Counted from the first letter of the stretch, positions 7,215-16,354 are shown. The stretch is 47,429 nucleotides of DNA from an uncultured Clostridia bacterium (GCA_947165785.1 CAMVBS010000011.1:1-47429); one strand, 5' to 3'. The notes: generated by a model from the letters alone, not told the origin. Numbers and translations are program-made.

Positions 7215-8309
7215 TTAGCCCTCTGCTGCATCGCCGCCACCATTATTTGTCGTGCCACCGAAATCAGCATTTTCATCACTAGCGCTATGACCTGTCTGAC
7301 CAGGAGCCAACTGATCGAAGTCTGCATCGAATCCGTATGGAACTCTGTTCGTTACATCCTCGTAGAGTGAACCATAGTTCTTCATGATCAATGTCATAAT
7401 AGCGTTGGAGAAGTATGAGCAATATGGTCTATTGCTGAAGTCTTCAACCTTCTTACCAGCAAGCTGATAGAGGTAGAATGTATTCTTATCATTGAAGTTA
7501 ACAAGAGGTACACCGATCATACCACCTGAACAATCGACACCTGTTCTTCCTGTCCAGTCGATAGATACCTGTGAAGGATCATTAGCCGGAAGAAGTCTGC
7601 TGGAGCCGAGATCTGTACCGAATACATCAATCTCTGCTCTGAGCCACATGAAGCCGATCAAAGAATCTTCAACCTGGATCTTGTGGATCTTTACACATGA
7701 AGGAAGTGTACCGGCGATCTCCTGTGTACCTGCGATGAACTCATCAAGACCACGGATCTTAATAGAATCATACGTATTGTCACCCAAATGAGAAAGTGCT
7801 TCAGTAACAGTCTCTTCATTGAATTCTTCCAATGTGAACCACTCAGGATTCTTGTTATACTCAGGGATGTTGAATCCGTCAGTTGTTGCATACTCAACTG
7901 TGATTCTCTTCAATGTGAGTCTCTCAGATGCAACGCTTCCGTCTGGAAGATAGATGTCATCCTGTGGGATGTCTTCAGACTTAATTGTAGAGAGGTATGG
8001 AGAACCACTGTTCTCATAAACCTGCATTACATAGTTCTCGATGACTTCTGTATCAACAGTAGCAAGCAAGGAAGCTTCCTGTTTCTTGATATTTGTCTCG
8101 ATTTCTTCGATAGCCTTCTTTGTATTGGAATTTGATGCTCTCAATTCCTCATAATAATCAAATGTCTGCTTTCTCTGTGCGAGATCAGCCTTAGAACTGT
8201 CGATAGCAGTCTGAAGCGGTCTGATTGCTGCTACATATACTATACCGATCAGTAAGAGCAAGATAACGACATAGATCAATACTTTCTCTCTGGTAGATAA
8301 ATTACCCAT
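7215..8309 (-). CDS. pilO: PilO-like type IV pilus inner-membrane assembly protein
   Basis: The 364-residue bitopic protein has a short cytoplasmic start (MGNLSTREK), one membrane helix at about residues 10-30 and then a coiled coil rich in Lys/Glu/Gln to about residue 85. Ferredoxin-like mixed sequence follows, with a Gly/Asn-rich tail. That is the plan of PilO, which pairs with PilN to link cytoplasmic PilM to the pilus. It is longer than the usual roughly 200 residues; the extra C-terminal half (about residues 190-340) may substitute for PilP, which has no partner in a monoderm. GAGGAGGC precedes the ATG, three bases after the pilN stop. Assignment rests on topology and gene order more than sequence motifs. 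Confidence 0.75.
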   Translation of the reverse strand: MGNLSTREKVLIYVVILLLLIGIVYVAAIRPLQTAIDSSKADLAQRKQTFDYYEELRASNSNTKKAIEEIETNIKKQEASLLATVDTEVIENYVMQVYENSGSPYLSTIKSEDIPQDDIYLPDGSVASERLTLKRITVEYATTDGFNIPEYNKNPEWFTLEEFNEETVTEALSHLGDNTYDSIKIRGLDEFIAGTQEIAGTLPSCVKIHKIQVEDSLIGFMWLRAEIDVFGTDLGSSRLLPANDPSQVSIDWTGRTGVDCSGGMIGVPLVNFNDKNTFYLYQLAGKKVEDFSNRPYCSYFSNAIMTLIMKNYGSLYEDVTNRVPYGFDADFDQLAPGQTGHSASDENADFGGTTNNGGGDAAEG

Positions 8310-8312
8310 TGA

Positions 8313-9224
8313 TTAAGCCTCCTCTTCTGCTGTTTGTTCTGATGCTTGGATCTGGTACTGCAACTCGATGCCTGTATCTGCATTTACAGTTACAGAGAAT
8401 GCGTCAGCATTAAGAACATCATTAAATGCGTCTTCGCTAATAGCAACGCCATTGATAAGAACAGCTGTAAGAGTATAAGTGTCACCTGCAACTGTTACTG
8501 TGGAGATGCCCTCCTTCTTGAATACGGAACCTGCATCTACCATCTCATTGTTATCAACCTTGATGACCTTATTGTCTGTGCTTACACAAACAACAGAAAC
8601 AGCATACTTAGCAGTGAGGTTACCAATGATCTCGAATTCGTACTTTGCGTTAATGTAACTGAATGCCATTTCCTCAGCTGTAGCATCCTTAGTTACATCA
8701 TAACGGGATACTGCTCCGTTAGAGTTAACAAAATACTTGTTCTCCTGGAGCATATTAGCGATCTCAGTAGCTGCATAGTAGTTATCAGCTTCACCCTTGA
8801 TCGTTACTACACCCTTATCGATCTCGATATCTGTAAGGATAACAGTTGATGGGATGTGAGACTTGATCTCATTATAGATCTCAAACTGAACACCGGTTTC
8901 CTTGTCAACTGTCTTAACGATATTAGCCATTACATAAGCATACTCGTTGATGTGCTCAGCTTTCTTGGAAAGCTCATCAGCCTCGATCTGCATTGTCTGA
9001 TACTCTTCTGTCTGGAAGAGATTGTCATAATACTTGACCTCAGTCTTGATAACACCAAGTCTGATGATCTGGAATATACAAAATGCAACAAGTAAGCCTA
9101 CAACGACAATACCTGCGATGATCATGTAACCCATGATCCTGGCCATCTGCTGTGAAGAAGCCGCAAACTCCGAGAAGAAGTTCATGTCCTTCTTAGCAAA
9201 TTCTCTTTTACCTAAACTTGCCAT
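8313..9224 (-). CDS. pilN: PilN-like type IV pilus assembly membrane protein
   Basis: The protein has 303 residues. A cytoplasmic segment of about 35 residues holds KREFAKKDMNFFSEF, in the place where PilN carries its short PilM-binding peptide. One membrane helix (about 33-55) and a short coiled coil then lead into two small mixed domains. The order pilM-pilN-pilO is the classic one. It is longer than proteobacterial PilN (about 190 residues) because of a C-terminal domain after residue 200 that I do not recognise. GAGGGTT precedes the ATG. Confidence 0.75.
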   Translation of the reverse strand: MASLGKREFAKKDMNFFSEFAASSQQMARIMGYMIIAGIVVVGLLVAFCIFQIIRLGVIKTEVKYYDNLFQTEEYQTMQIEADELSKKAEHINEYAYVMANIVKTVDKETGVQFEIYNEIKSHIPSTVILTDIEIDKGVVTIKGEADNYYAATEIANMLQENKYFVNSNGAVSRYDVTKDATAEEMAFSYINAKYEFEIIGNLTAKYAVSVVCVSTDNKVIKVDNNEMVDAGSVFKKEGISTVTVAGDTYTLTAVLINGVAISEDAFNDVLNADAFSVTVNADTGIELQYQIQASEQTAEEEA

Positions 9225-9240
9225 TTATTAACCCTCCTCT

Positions 9241-10350
9241 TTACTCACGGATCAAAGCACCGCAGCAGTTAATGAACTCTGAAATGATGAAGTTCTTAGG
9301 ACCTGATACTGTGCTAACTGTATTTAATACTTCAACCTGTGTACCAAGCTGACGAGACAATTCCTTGTCTATCTTCTTGTAACCGGAACCGGAACCATAG
9401 AGGAAGCATGTGCTGATGCTGTCTACATGGAACTTGGAGATGGAGAACTGAGCTGTACGTGAAACAGCATCTGTCAAACTCTTGAAGTAAGCATTTACAG
9501 CACTCTGGAGTGAAGGCTCATCGATAAGGGACTCGTGCCATACATCGATATCCTCTACAGGAACGCTCATGTCTGCATCGCTCTTAGTAATGTTCAAACG
9601 ACGAGCAAGTGAAGACTGCTTATCTCCGCCACCCTGCATCTTCTTAACAGCCTCAGCTACCTGACGGATATTACCGTGACCGAACTGAAGTCTTCTGGAA
9701 AGAACCGGGAAGCCCTTATCCAATACTGTAATAGTTGTTGTCTTGCCGGCAAGTTCGATCAAGAGCAATGTGGAATTGGAAACATTAACATTACCGTTGA
9801 TCATTCCGCCGTTAAAAAGCTTACGGATCGCATTAGGATTAACATCCAATGCATAAGGTGTAAGATCTGTGTTCTTAAGAAGTTCCTTATAATCGTTTGC
9901 AACGTCGATCGGGATAGCTGTTGCTCTAACCTTGAGTTTCTCAGCCTTTGTCTCCTCATCGATTGCCTTACCGTATACGATGTACTCAACGATCATGTCT
10001 CTGTTGGAACTCTGACCCAAGATCTCGTACTTAACCATATCCTTGAGCTGATCAGGTCTTACAGAAGGAAGTTCAAGATCTCTTGTGTGCATGAAACCAC
10101 CCTCGATTGTAAGGATCGTGCTCTTTACGTTAATATCAAGTTTTGCCAAAGCATGCTTGAGAGCCATAACTACGCCGAAAGAATCAGAAATAGCGCCATC
10201 ATTGATTGTCTCGGAATCAAGTGGGATGATACCTGCTTTCTCAATATTAACTTGCTGTGTCTTTGGATTATAACTGCCTACTACAACCTTGAGGTTGGAG
10301 CTACTAGCATCTATAACCAACTGCTGTGCATTTCTGCCAAATAAATCCAT
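9241..10350 (-). CDS. pilM: PilM-like actin-fold pilus assembly ATPase
   Basis: The protein is 369 residues and cytoplasmic, with no membrane segment. It shows the actin/FtsA-type nucleotide fold: a first phosphate loop VIDASSSNLKVVVG at residues 12-25, a second LLIELAGKTTTITVLD near 196-211 and a late glycine-rich YGSGSGYKKID segment near 320. PilM binds the PilN N-terminus and couples the ATPases to the membrane ring. Length is close to the usual 350. AAAGGAG precedes the ATG. It lies between pilC and pilN in one transcript. Confidence 0.82.
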   Translation of the reverse strand: MDLFGRNAQQLVIDASSSNLKVVVGSYNPKTQQVNIEKAGIIPLDSETINDGAISDSFGVVMALKHALAKLDINVKSTILTIEGGFMHTRDLELPSVRPDQLKDMVKYEILGQSSNRDMIVEYIVYGKAIDEETKAEKLKVRATAIPIDVANDYKELLKNTDLTPYALDVNPNAIRKLFNGGMINGNVNVSNSTLLLIELAGKTTTITVLDKGFPVLSRRLQFGHGNIRQVAEAVKKMQGGGDKQSSLARRLNITKSDADMSVPVEDIDVWHESLIDEPSLQSAVNAYFKSLTDAVSRTAQFSISKFHVDSISTCFLYGSGSGYKKIDKELSRQLGTQVEVLNTVSTVSGPKNFIISEFINCCGALIRE

Positions 10351-10376
10351 TTACTGTTACTCCTTTCGGGTATTTA

Positions 10377-11588
10377 TTAAACTGTAATGAACGAAGCCAT
10401 CTTAAAGATAGGAAGACCGCAGGCACCAACTACCAAACCAACTACAAGAGCCATGATGATGATCATGACAGGCTCAAGAGCTGATGTAAGCTTTGCTGTA
10501 GCAGCATCTGCCTCATCCTCGAAGAAGTCAGCAGCCTTATCCAAAATGGAATCCAAAGTACCTGACTCCTCACCGATGGATACCATCGCGTAGATCATAG
10601 GAGGCAATTCTTTGATAGGCCTGATAGCTTTGGAAAGATTCATACCTTTACGGATGTCGATCCTTGCATCGTAAAACCTCTTCTCCAATATCTTGTTGTC
10701 CAATGTGGCACTGGTGATCTCAAGTGACTGAAGAACACTGATACCGCTTCGGAGAAGTGTAGCCATCGTTCTTGTGAAACGAGCCGCAGCTGTCATTCTT
10801 GTGGATTTACCTACGATTGGCATTCTAAGCATAAGCTTTGCCCATGTTGTAGATCCGGAGTCGGATTTTTTCCACATTTTGAAACCAACTACGATTGCGA
10901 TTACTACAATTAAGTAAATGTACCAGAAGTGAACAAGGGAACGAGAGAAAGCCATAACTGCTTTTGTCAGTGCCGGGAGTTCACCACCAAGTTCGTTGAT
11001 CGTCGTTGAGAGATTAGGAACAACGAAGATCATGAGACCGAGTGTAACTGCAATAGTAACGAAAGCAAGGATCTTAGGATAGATCAAAGCAGCGGATACT
11101 TTGTTCTTCATCTTTGCTTCTTTCTGGAAGTGGTCAGCAAGTCTTAACATAACTTCGTCAAGCTTACCTGACTCCTCACCTGCCGATACCATGGTAACCA
11201 TGATACTAGGCAATGCAGCACTCTGCTCTTTAAACGCTTCGGACAATGTCTTACCTGACTGAATAGACTCGTAGATAGCACCTACGACGTTCTTAGCCTT
11301 CTTTGTCTCAACCTGCTGATAAAGCATGTCGAGAGCTCGAATGATGGTAATACCTGCCGATAACAAGGATGCAAGCTGTCTGGAAATGATAACCAAGTCC
11401 TTGGTCTTAAGTTTAGGACTTGAAATATCCGCATTCAAGAAACTTGCGCCGGAATCAGCTTTAATTGAAGCAATATACTTACCGTCGGCTTTAAGAAGTC
11501 TGGATGCATCGTTGACATTATTTGCTTCAACAACACCAGTCGTTACTTTGCCTTTGGCGTCTACTACTTCGTATCTGAATTTAGGCAT
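10377..11588 (-). CDS. pilC: PilC, type IV pilus inner-membrane platform protein
   Basis: The protein has 403 residues, the normal length. After an N-terminal domain (MPKFRYEVVDAKGKVTTG) it carries two T2SSF repeats, each with the signature of an amphipathic helix and membrane hairpin. The repeats start at about residues 64 (DLVIISRQLASLL) and 272 (AARFTRTMATLL), and three membrane helices end near SFITV. The family forms the rotating platform driven by PilB and PilT. AGGAGG lies ten bases before the ATG, and the gap to pilT is 26 bases. Confidence 0.93.
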   Translation of the reverse strand: MPKFRYEVVDAKGKVTTGVVEANNVNDASRLLKADGKYIASIKADSGASFLNADISSPKLKTKDLVIISRQLASLLSAGITIIRALDMLYQQVETKKAKNVVGAIYESIQSGKTLSEAFKEQSAALPSIMVTMVSAGEESGKLDEVMLRLADHFQKEAKMKNKVSAALIYPKILAFVTIAVTLGLMIFVVPNLSTTINELGGELPALTKAVMAFSRSLVHFWYIYLIVVIAIVVGFKMWKKSDSGSTTWAKLMLRMPIVGKSTRMTAAARFTRTMATLLRSGISVLQSLEITSATLDNKILEKRFYDARIDIRKGMNLSKAIRPIKELPPMIYAMVSIGEESGTLDSILDKAADFFEDEADAATAKLTSALEPVMIIIMALVVGLVVGACGLPIFKMASFITV

Positions 11589-11614
11589 ACAACAATAACC
11601 TCCTGATCAAAATC

Positions 11615-12742
11615 TTATGCGAAGTCCAGATCACCAAACAATGGTGAAGCACCGGCAATAGAATTCGAACCACCGGCATTGGACAAATATCTCTTCAGAT
11701 CATCAGGATATCTACATCTGTTGAATGCTGTCTCACGAGAGATAACACCACGCTTAGCAAGTTCAGCAAGATAGAAGTCCAAAGGACACATTCCGTCTTT
11801 AAGACTTGTAGCGATGGAACTGTCGATCTGATATGTTTTACCCTCACGGATGAGGTTACGGATAGCATCATTAGCGATCATGATCTCAAATGCAGCAACA
11901 CGGCCGCCGCCGATCCTCTGAACGAGTGTCTGAGAGATAACGGCAATAAGGTTACCACCAAGCTGTACTCTAACCTGATCCTGCTGATGAGGAGGGAATA
12001 CGTCGATGATACGGTTAACTGTATCAGCAGCGCCTGATGTATGGAGTGTTGACATAACCAAGTGACCTGTCTCAGATGCAGTAATAGCAGTACTGATAGT
12101 ATCAAGGTCACGCATCTCACCTACGAGGATAACATCCGGATCCTCACGGAGAGCTGCTCTAAGAGCATTAGCAAATGAGAGTGTATCTTCGTGAACTTCT
12201 CTCTGGTTGATCATAGCCTCACCGTGCATGTGCAAATACTCGATAGGCTCCTCCAATGTGAGGATGTGACACTTTCTGCAAGTATTGATGTGACCGATCA
12301 TTGCAGCGAGTGTTGTTGACTTACCGGAACCCGTAGGTCCTGTAACGAGGATAAGTCCACGTGGCTTCAAAGCCAATTCTTTGAACAGATTAGGAAGACC
12401 CAACTTCTCGCAAGTAGGGATCTCATTAGTAATAGTTCTTGCAGCAAGGGCATAAGAACCTCTCTGCTTAAAGATATTACATCTGAATCTGCTGTAGTCC
12501 TTAACTACATATGAGAAGTCGATCTCACCACGCTCGTTAAGGTACTGTTGTCTTGATTTATCGATCATTGACTTACAAAGATACTCAGTATCAGCCTGTG
12601 TCAAAATCTGATTGCTCATAGGAATAAGGTCACCGTTCACACGGATCATCGGAGGAAGACCGACGGTAATGTGCGTATCGGATGCTTGTCTTCTGACTGC
12701 CTCTGTAAGGATCGCTTCAATCGTTAATGTAAAACCTTCCAC
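11615..12742 (-). CDS. pilT: PilT, pilus retraction ATPase
   Basis: The 375-residue protein has the hexameric secretion ATPase plan: a PAS-like N-terminal domain, Walker A GPTGSGKST at 135-143, an Asp box LTLEEPIEY near 161, Walker B VILVGEMRD near 204-212 and the His box HLVMSTLHT at 227-235. It lacks the four-Cys insert of PilB, so it is a PilT-type retraction motor. The start is a GTG seven bases after AGGAGG, 15 bases after the pilB stop. The C-terminus extends somewhat past the typical AIRNLIREGK region. Presence of pilT implies retractile pili, hence twitching, adhesion or DNA uptake. Confidence 0.94.
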   Translation of the reverse strand: MEGFTLTIEAILTEAVRRQASDTHITVGLPPMIRVNGDLIPMSNQILTQADTEYLCKSMIDKSRQQYLNERGEIDFSYVVKDYSRFRCNIFKQRGSYALAARTITNEIPTCEKLGLPNLFKELALKPRGLILVTGPTGSGKSTTLAAMIGHINTCRKCHILTLEEPIEYLHMHGEAMINQREVHEDTLSFANALRAALREDPDVILVGEMRDLDTISTAITASETGHLVMSTLHTSGAADTVNRIIDVFPPHQQDQVRVQLGGNLIAVISQTLVQRIGGGRVAAFEIMIANDAIRNLIREGKTYQIDSSIATSLKDGMCPLDFYLAELAKRGVISRETAFNRCRYPDDLKRYLSNAGGSNSIAGASPLFGDLDFA

Positions 12743-12757
12743 AATATAACCTCCTTT

Positions 12758-14428
12758 TTACTCATCGATGGAATAAGCTACTCTGTTCATTTCATCAATT
12801 GTCGTGATTCCCTCTACTACAAGCGCTGCCGCGGAATCCGCAAGCATCTGCGTACCTTCGCTTACTGCGAGTTTACGCATCTCTTCCTCACTTGCTCTCT
12901 TCTCGATAAGAGTCTTCATAGCGGAAGTCATTACAACGATCTCATGAATAGCGATACGACCCTTGTATCCTGAGCCGTTACAATCCTGACAGCCTTCGCC
13001 TCTGAATAATTTCTGACCCGGCTCAATATGAACTTTTTTCATTTCATATTCATTCGGTTCATATGCCGTACGGCAACTATTACAGATACGACGAACAAGT
13101 CGCTGTGATACAACACCGACCAATGCCGAACAAACCATGTATGGCTCGAGTCCCATATCGATCAAACGGTTGATAGAGGATACGGCATCGTTGGTGTGGA
13201 TTGTACTGAAAACTAAGTGACCGGTGATAGCTGCTCGCATTGCGATCTCTGCTGTCTCACCGTCTCGAATCTCTCCGACGAGGATGATATCAGGGTCCTG
13301 ACGGAGAATAGAACGAAGACCGCTTGCAAAGGTCATACCTGCTTTTGCGTTTACCTGAACCTGATTAAGTCCAGGTATCTTGATCTCGACAGGGTCTTCT
13401 ACTGTGATGATATTTGTCTGTGGGTCATTCTTCTCTGCAAGAAGAGTATAAAGAGTTGTTGTCTTACCGGAACCGGTAGGACCGGAGATAAGGCAGATTC
13501 CCTGAGGAACCTTGATGATCTTATCGATAAGGGCATTGTTGTGATCACTGATACCCAAATATTTACGATTAAGGTTACCGTCGTTCTTAGCCAAGATACG
13601 GATAACGGTCTTTTCTCCGTAGATCGTAGGAAGTACGGATACACGCATGTCGACTTCTTCGCCGTTGATCATTGTCTGGATACGACCATCCTGAGGGATA
13701 CGCTTCTCTGCAATGTTCATACCGGACAAGATCTTGATTCTCGTTGTGATCGCATCTCTGGCGTTAACAGGGTTACTCATGATCTCCTGCATGACACCGT
13801 CGATACGGATACGGACTCGAACCCTGTCTTCCATAGGCTCGATGTGAATATCTGAAGAACCTGCTCTGATAGCATAATCGATCATGGAGTTAACGAGCTT
13901 AACAACAGGAGCACTGTTGACCTGCTCACTGACCTCTGCGTCAAGACCGGCGATAACATCATCGTCAAAGTCCTGATTAAGTTCCTGAGCAGCCTTCTCG
14001 GCACTCTCCTTACCATAGTTAACACTGATACATGTATCGATGGCTGTCTTAGTAGCAAGCATCAATACGATCTCTTTACCGGTGATGAACTGGAGATCAT
14101 CCTGAACAAGAACGTTGAGCGGGTCATCGATAGCTACAACAAGTTTCTCTTCATCAAAACCGATAGGAACGATAGTGTTGTCACGGCAATACTTTTCATT
14201 AACAAGTGCAGTAGCCTTAGGATCAACTTCGACATTGTTAAGATCGATGATCGGATAGTTGTACTGGCTGGATACCGCACGGAGGATATCAAACTCGGAC
14301 ATCAGTCCCATTTCAATAATAACTTCACCAAGGCGTTTACCCGTCTCCTTCTGTACAGCCAATGCCTCAGAAAGATCAGTCGCAGAAATAAATCCGCTGT
14401 CAATAAGGATATCACCTAATCGCTTCAT
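12758..14428 (-). CDS. pilB: PilB, pilus extension ATPase with MshEN c-di-GMP-type N-domain
   Basis: The 556-residue protein opens with two tandem RLGxxLxxxG...LxxAL repeats (residues 3-52), the MshEN pattern known to bind cyclic di-GMP in MshE and some PilB proteins. The motor domain has Walker A GPTGSGKTT at 316-324, Walker B DIILVGEIRD near 380-389 and HLVFSTIHT near 404. A CxxC pair at 449/452 and another at 480/483 form the zinc site typical of PilB/GspE. The ATG at 14428 is five bases from GGAGGG; a TTG just before was not chosen. First gene of pilBTCMNO, behind a promoter and a structured leader of about 140 bases. Confidence 0.95.
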   Translation of the reverse strand: MKRLGDILIDSGFISATDLSEALAVQKETGKRLGEVIIEMGLMSEFDILRAVSSQYNYPIIDLNNVEVDPKATALVNEKYCRDNTIVPIGFDEEKLVVAIDDPLNVLVQDDLQFITGKEIVLMLATKTAIDTCISVNYGKESAEKAAQELNQDFDDDVIAGLDAEVSEQVNSAPVVKLVNSMIDYAIRAGSSDIHIEPMEDRVRVRIRIDGVMQEIMSNPVNARDAITTRIKILSGMNIAEKRIPQDGRIQTMINGEEVDMRVSVLPTIYGEKTVIRILAKNDGNLNRKYLGISDHNNALIDKIIKVPQGICLISGPTGSGKTTTLYTLLAEKNDPQTNIITVEDPVEIKIPGLNQVQVNAKAGMTFASGLRSILRQDPDIILVGEIRDGETAEIAMRAAITGHLVFSTIHTNDAVSSINRLIDMGLEPYMVCSALVGVVSQRLVRRICNSCRTAYEPNEYEMKKVHIEPGQKLFRGEGCQDCNGSGYKGRIAIHEIVVMTSAMKTLIEKRASEEEMRKLAVSEGTQMLADSAAALVVEGITTIDEMNRVAYSIDE

Positions 14429-14570
14429 CAAACCCTCCGTTTAAGGACTAAATGTCCATAAATATATTTTAAGTGCCCAAAATGTCCTAAGAAGGACATC
14501 AGTATTATCGTTTTATTACAACAACCTCTTCAATAGCACCAAAACAAGACACAATGCGCCCTTGTGTCTT
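14429..14570 (-). promoter_or_regulatory. Structured 5' leader of the pilB operon
   Basis: The predicted transcript starts with AAGACACAA and TTGTGTCTT, a nine-pair hairpin at 14570-14546 with a seven-base loop. Further down, ATGTCC-TTCTTA-GGACAT (14499-14482) forms a second hairpin. GGAC-ATTTA-GTCC (14457-14445) forms a third, just before the GGAGGG ribosome site (14438-14433). The GGACAT in the third element could pair instead with the ATGTCC of the second, so alternative folds are possible. I see no match to the cyclic di-GMP riboswitch core. Function unknown. Confidence 0.5.
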
Positions 14571-14575
14571 AGAAA

Positions 14576-14604
14576 AATATACAACAGGAAGCGCAAAAAT
14601 ACAA
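14576..14604 (-). promoter_or_regulatory. Sigma-A promoter of the pilB operon
   Basis: TTGTAT (14604-14599) and TATATT (14581-14576) on the minus strand are exactly 17 bases apart. The predicted start near 14569 puts the first leader hairpin at the very 5' end of the RNA. The gap 14432-14750 is a divergent promoter region shared with the prepilin peptidase. Confidence 0.75.
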
Positions 14605-14707
14605 GATTTTTTGAAAAATAGGCGAAAATAAAATAATAAATTTTGAACTGTTGGAGGAATTATAATAAAATTAGTCAGAAGTGACAAATACAGCATTTGC
14701 GAGCATA

Positions 14708-14716
14708 TGCTATATT
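14708..14716 (+). promoter_or_regulatory. Probable extended -10 promoter for the prepilin peptidase gene
   Basis: TGCTATATT fits TGnTATATT and lies 35 bases before the ATG. No good -35 is visible. A further TATAAT at 14661-14666 is another candidate. Confidence 0.45.
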
Positions 14717-14750
14717 ATTAAAAGTCTTACTTGGAGGGTGCTTTTATAAG

Positions 14751-15611
14751 ATGGATATTTTTACGGTAATCACCATATTCTTCGTAGTCGTTACTACGAT
14801 GTTTGGAGTAGTAATAGGAAGTTTTCTTAATGTCGTGATCTACAGGATCCCTGAAGGACGAACGATAGTAAAAGGCCATTCTATGTGTATGAGTTGCGGA
14901 CACAATCTCGGAGCACTTGACCTTGTGCCTATCTTCAGCTGGCTCTTCCTTGGAGGTAAATGCAGATACTGTAAAGCACCTGTTGCTTCCAGATACATAA
15001 AGATCGAGTCATTTACAGGTCTTGTATTCCTTCTTTATGCATTAACGCACACTCACTATCAGATAAACATACTCGATCCGTATAATTTCCCGAGACTGGT
15101 ATTTTTCATTTCATATTGCATCGTTCTTCTTATGTACGCTGCACTTGTTTCATCCATGATGATCTATTACGACAAGCAGAAGGCATATTACGGCTTTACG
15201 GTATTCTCAGCATCATGTGCGGTAGTCCTTACGATCCTCACTAGCTTTGTGGCTGATTATCCGAGTGCGATCCTTTATCTTCTCGTATCATGTTCCGTCT
15301 CTTTGATCATCGTAGGCGTTCTCGCCCTCTTCTGTAAGATCTGCAGAAAGAAATACACATCTACCGATTTCTGGCTCGACCTGCCTTATGCGATCTTTTA
15401 TGCATACTTCGGTGCTCTTCTCATCCAGTATGACTACGCTGTAATCGCTGCAGTAGTCTTCCTTATCATTCCAAGGCTCTTCCTCAAGGGTACTAAGCTT
15501 GAAAAATATTCAGCTATCGTTTCTACATGCGGACTTGTTCTTGCTAATGTAGCTGGTTTTGTTATAAACTTACTTACCGATAATCTTTTTTGTAATATAT
15601 TATCTTTTTAA
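14751..15611 (+). CDS. pilD: Prepilin peptidase (A24 family), divergent at the second catalytic site
   Basis: The enzyme would cleave class III signal peptides and N-methylate the mature pilins in the membrane. It is 286 residues with about seven helices. The N-domain signature GSFLNVVIYRIPEG is at 23-36, and the methyltransferase-associated cysteines are at 46, 49, 71 and 74 (CMSC, CRYC), followed by SRYIKIESFTG. The first catalytic Asp is likely Asp141 in YYDKQKAYYG. The second motif, normally GxGDxKL, reads FWLDLPY around Asp210, so both glycines are replaced. GGAGGG lies 13 bases upstream, a long spacing; no other in-frame start fits. It probably serves the prepilins at 3007-4591 and perhaps the protein at 18783. 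Confidence 0.85.
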   Translation: MDIFTVITIFFVVVTTMFGVVIGSFLNVVIYRIPEGRTIVKGHSMCMSCGHNLGALDLVPIFSWLFLGGKCRYCKAPVASRYIKIESFTGLVFLLYALTHTHYQINILDPYNFPRLVFFISYCIVLLMYAALVSSMMIYYDKQKAYYGFTVFSASCAVVLTILTSFVADYPSAILYLLVSCSVSLIIVGVLALFCKICRKKYTSTDFWLDLPYAIFYAYFGALLIQYDYAVIAAVVFLIIPRLFLKGTKLEKYSAIVSTCGLVLANVAGFVINLLTDNLFCNILSF

Positions 15612-15625
15612 TCTAGGAGGTTTTT

Positions 15626-16354
15626 ATGTCCGGTCATTCCAAATGGAGTAACATCAAGCGTAAGAAGGAGGCTTCTGACGCAGCAAAGGGTGCGGTATTT
15701 ACCAAGATCGCCAAAGAGATCGCTGTAGCAGTTAAGGCAGGCGGTCCTGATCCTGACGGTAACTCCAGGCTTAAAGACGTAATCTCTAAGGCCAAAGCTG
15801 CCAATATGCCTAACGACAATATCGCAAGAGCCATCAAGAAGGCTGCCGGCGCAGGCGAAGGAGACGACTACGAAGAGATCACATATGAAGGTTACGGTCC
15901 TGGCGGAGTTGCAGTCATCGTTAAGACTTTGACAAATAACCGCAACAGAACAGCCGGTGACGTACGCCACCTTTTCGATAAGCACGGCGGAAACATGGGC
16001 GTATCAGGAAGCGTTTCTTTCCTTTTCGAGGATAAGGGAGTTATCGTGATCTCCAAGGAAGAGTATGAGGATGAAGATCAGGTAATGTCTGATGCTCTCG
16101 ATGCAGGTGCCGAGGATTTCGATTCCGAGGAAGAAGAGTGCTACGAGATCACGACTTCTCCTGATGACTACTATACAGTTAAGGAAACATTGGAAGGCAA
16201 GGGTTATTCCTTCCTCGACAGCAGTCTCGGACCTGTTCCGGTAACTTATGCCAAGATCGATGATCCTGCTGTTCTTGAGCAGTTCGAGAAGATGCTTGAT
16301 AAGATGGATGAGAATGACGACATCCAAGAGGTCTTCCACAATCTCGATAACTAA
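15626..16354 (+). CDS. yebC: YebC/TACO1 family protein
   Basis: The 242-residue protein begins with the invariant MSGHSKWSNIKRKKEASDAA. It contains TYEGYGPGGVAVIV near residue 90 and VRHLFDKHGGNMG near 113, all hallmarks of YebC. The family was long annotated as a transcription regulator; related proteins are now regarded as translation factors that help ribosomes through difficult sequences, including proline runs. AGGAGG precedes the ATG, 14 bases after the peptidase stop, so it is likely co-transcribed with it. Nothing unusual in length or motifs. Confidence 0.96.
   Translation: MSGHSKWSNIKRKKEASDAAKGAVFTKIAKEIAVAVKAGGPDPDGNSRLKDVISKAKAANMPNDNIARAIKKAAGAGEGDDYEEITYEGYGPGGVAVIVKTLTNNRNRTAGDVRHLFDKHGGNMGVSGSVSFLFEDKGVIVISKEEYEDEDQVMSDALDAGAEDFDSEEEECYEITTSPDDYYTVKETLEGKGYSFLDSSLGPVPVTYAKIDDPAVLEQFEKMLDKMDENDDIQEVFHNLDN

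Noticed and set aside
13217..13855. Long open frame on the plus strand inside pilB (212 codons)
   Set aside because: It is fully antisense to the conserved motor domain, lacks a ribosome site and has a composition typical of a shadow frame. The same holds for 9676-10344, 8346-8849, 40244-41020 and 34961-35764.
14429..14570. Cyclic di-GMP riboswitch ahead of pilB
   Set aside because: The GEMM core and its conserved tetraloop receptor are not visible; only simple hairpins are supported.
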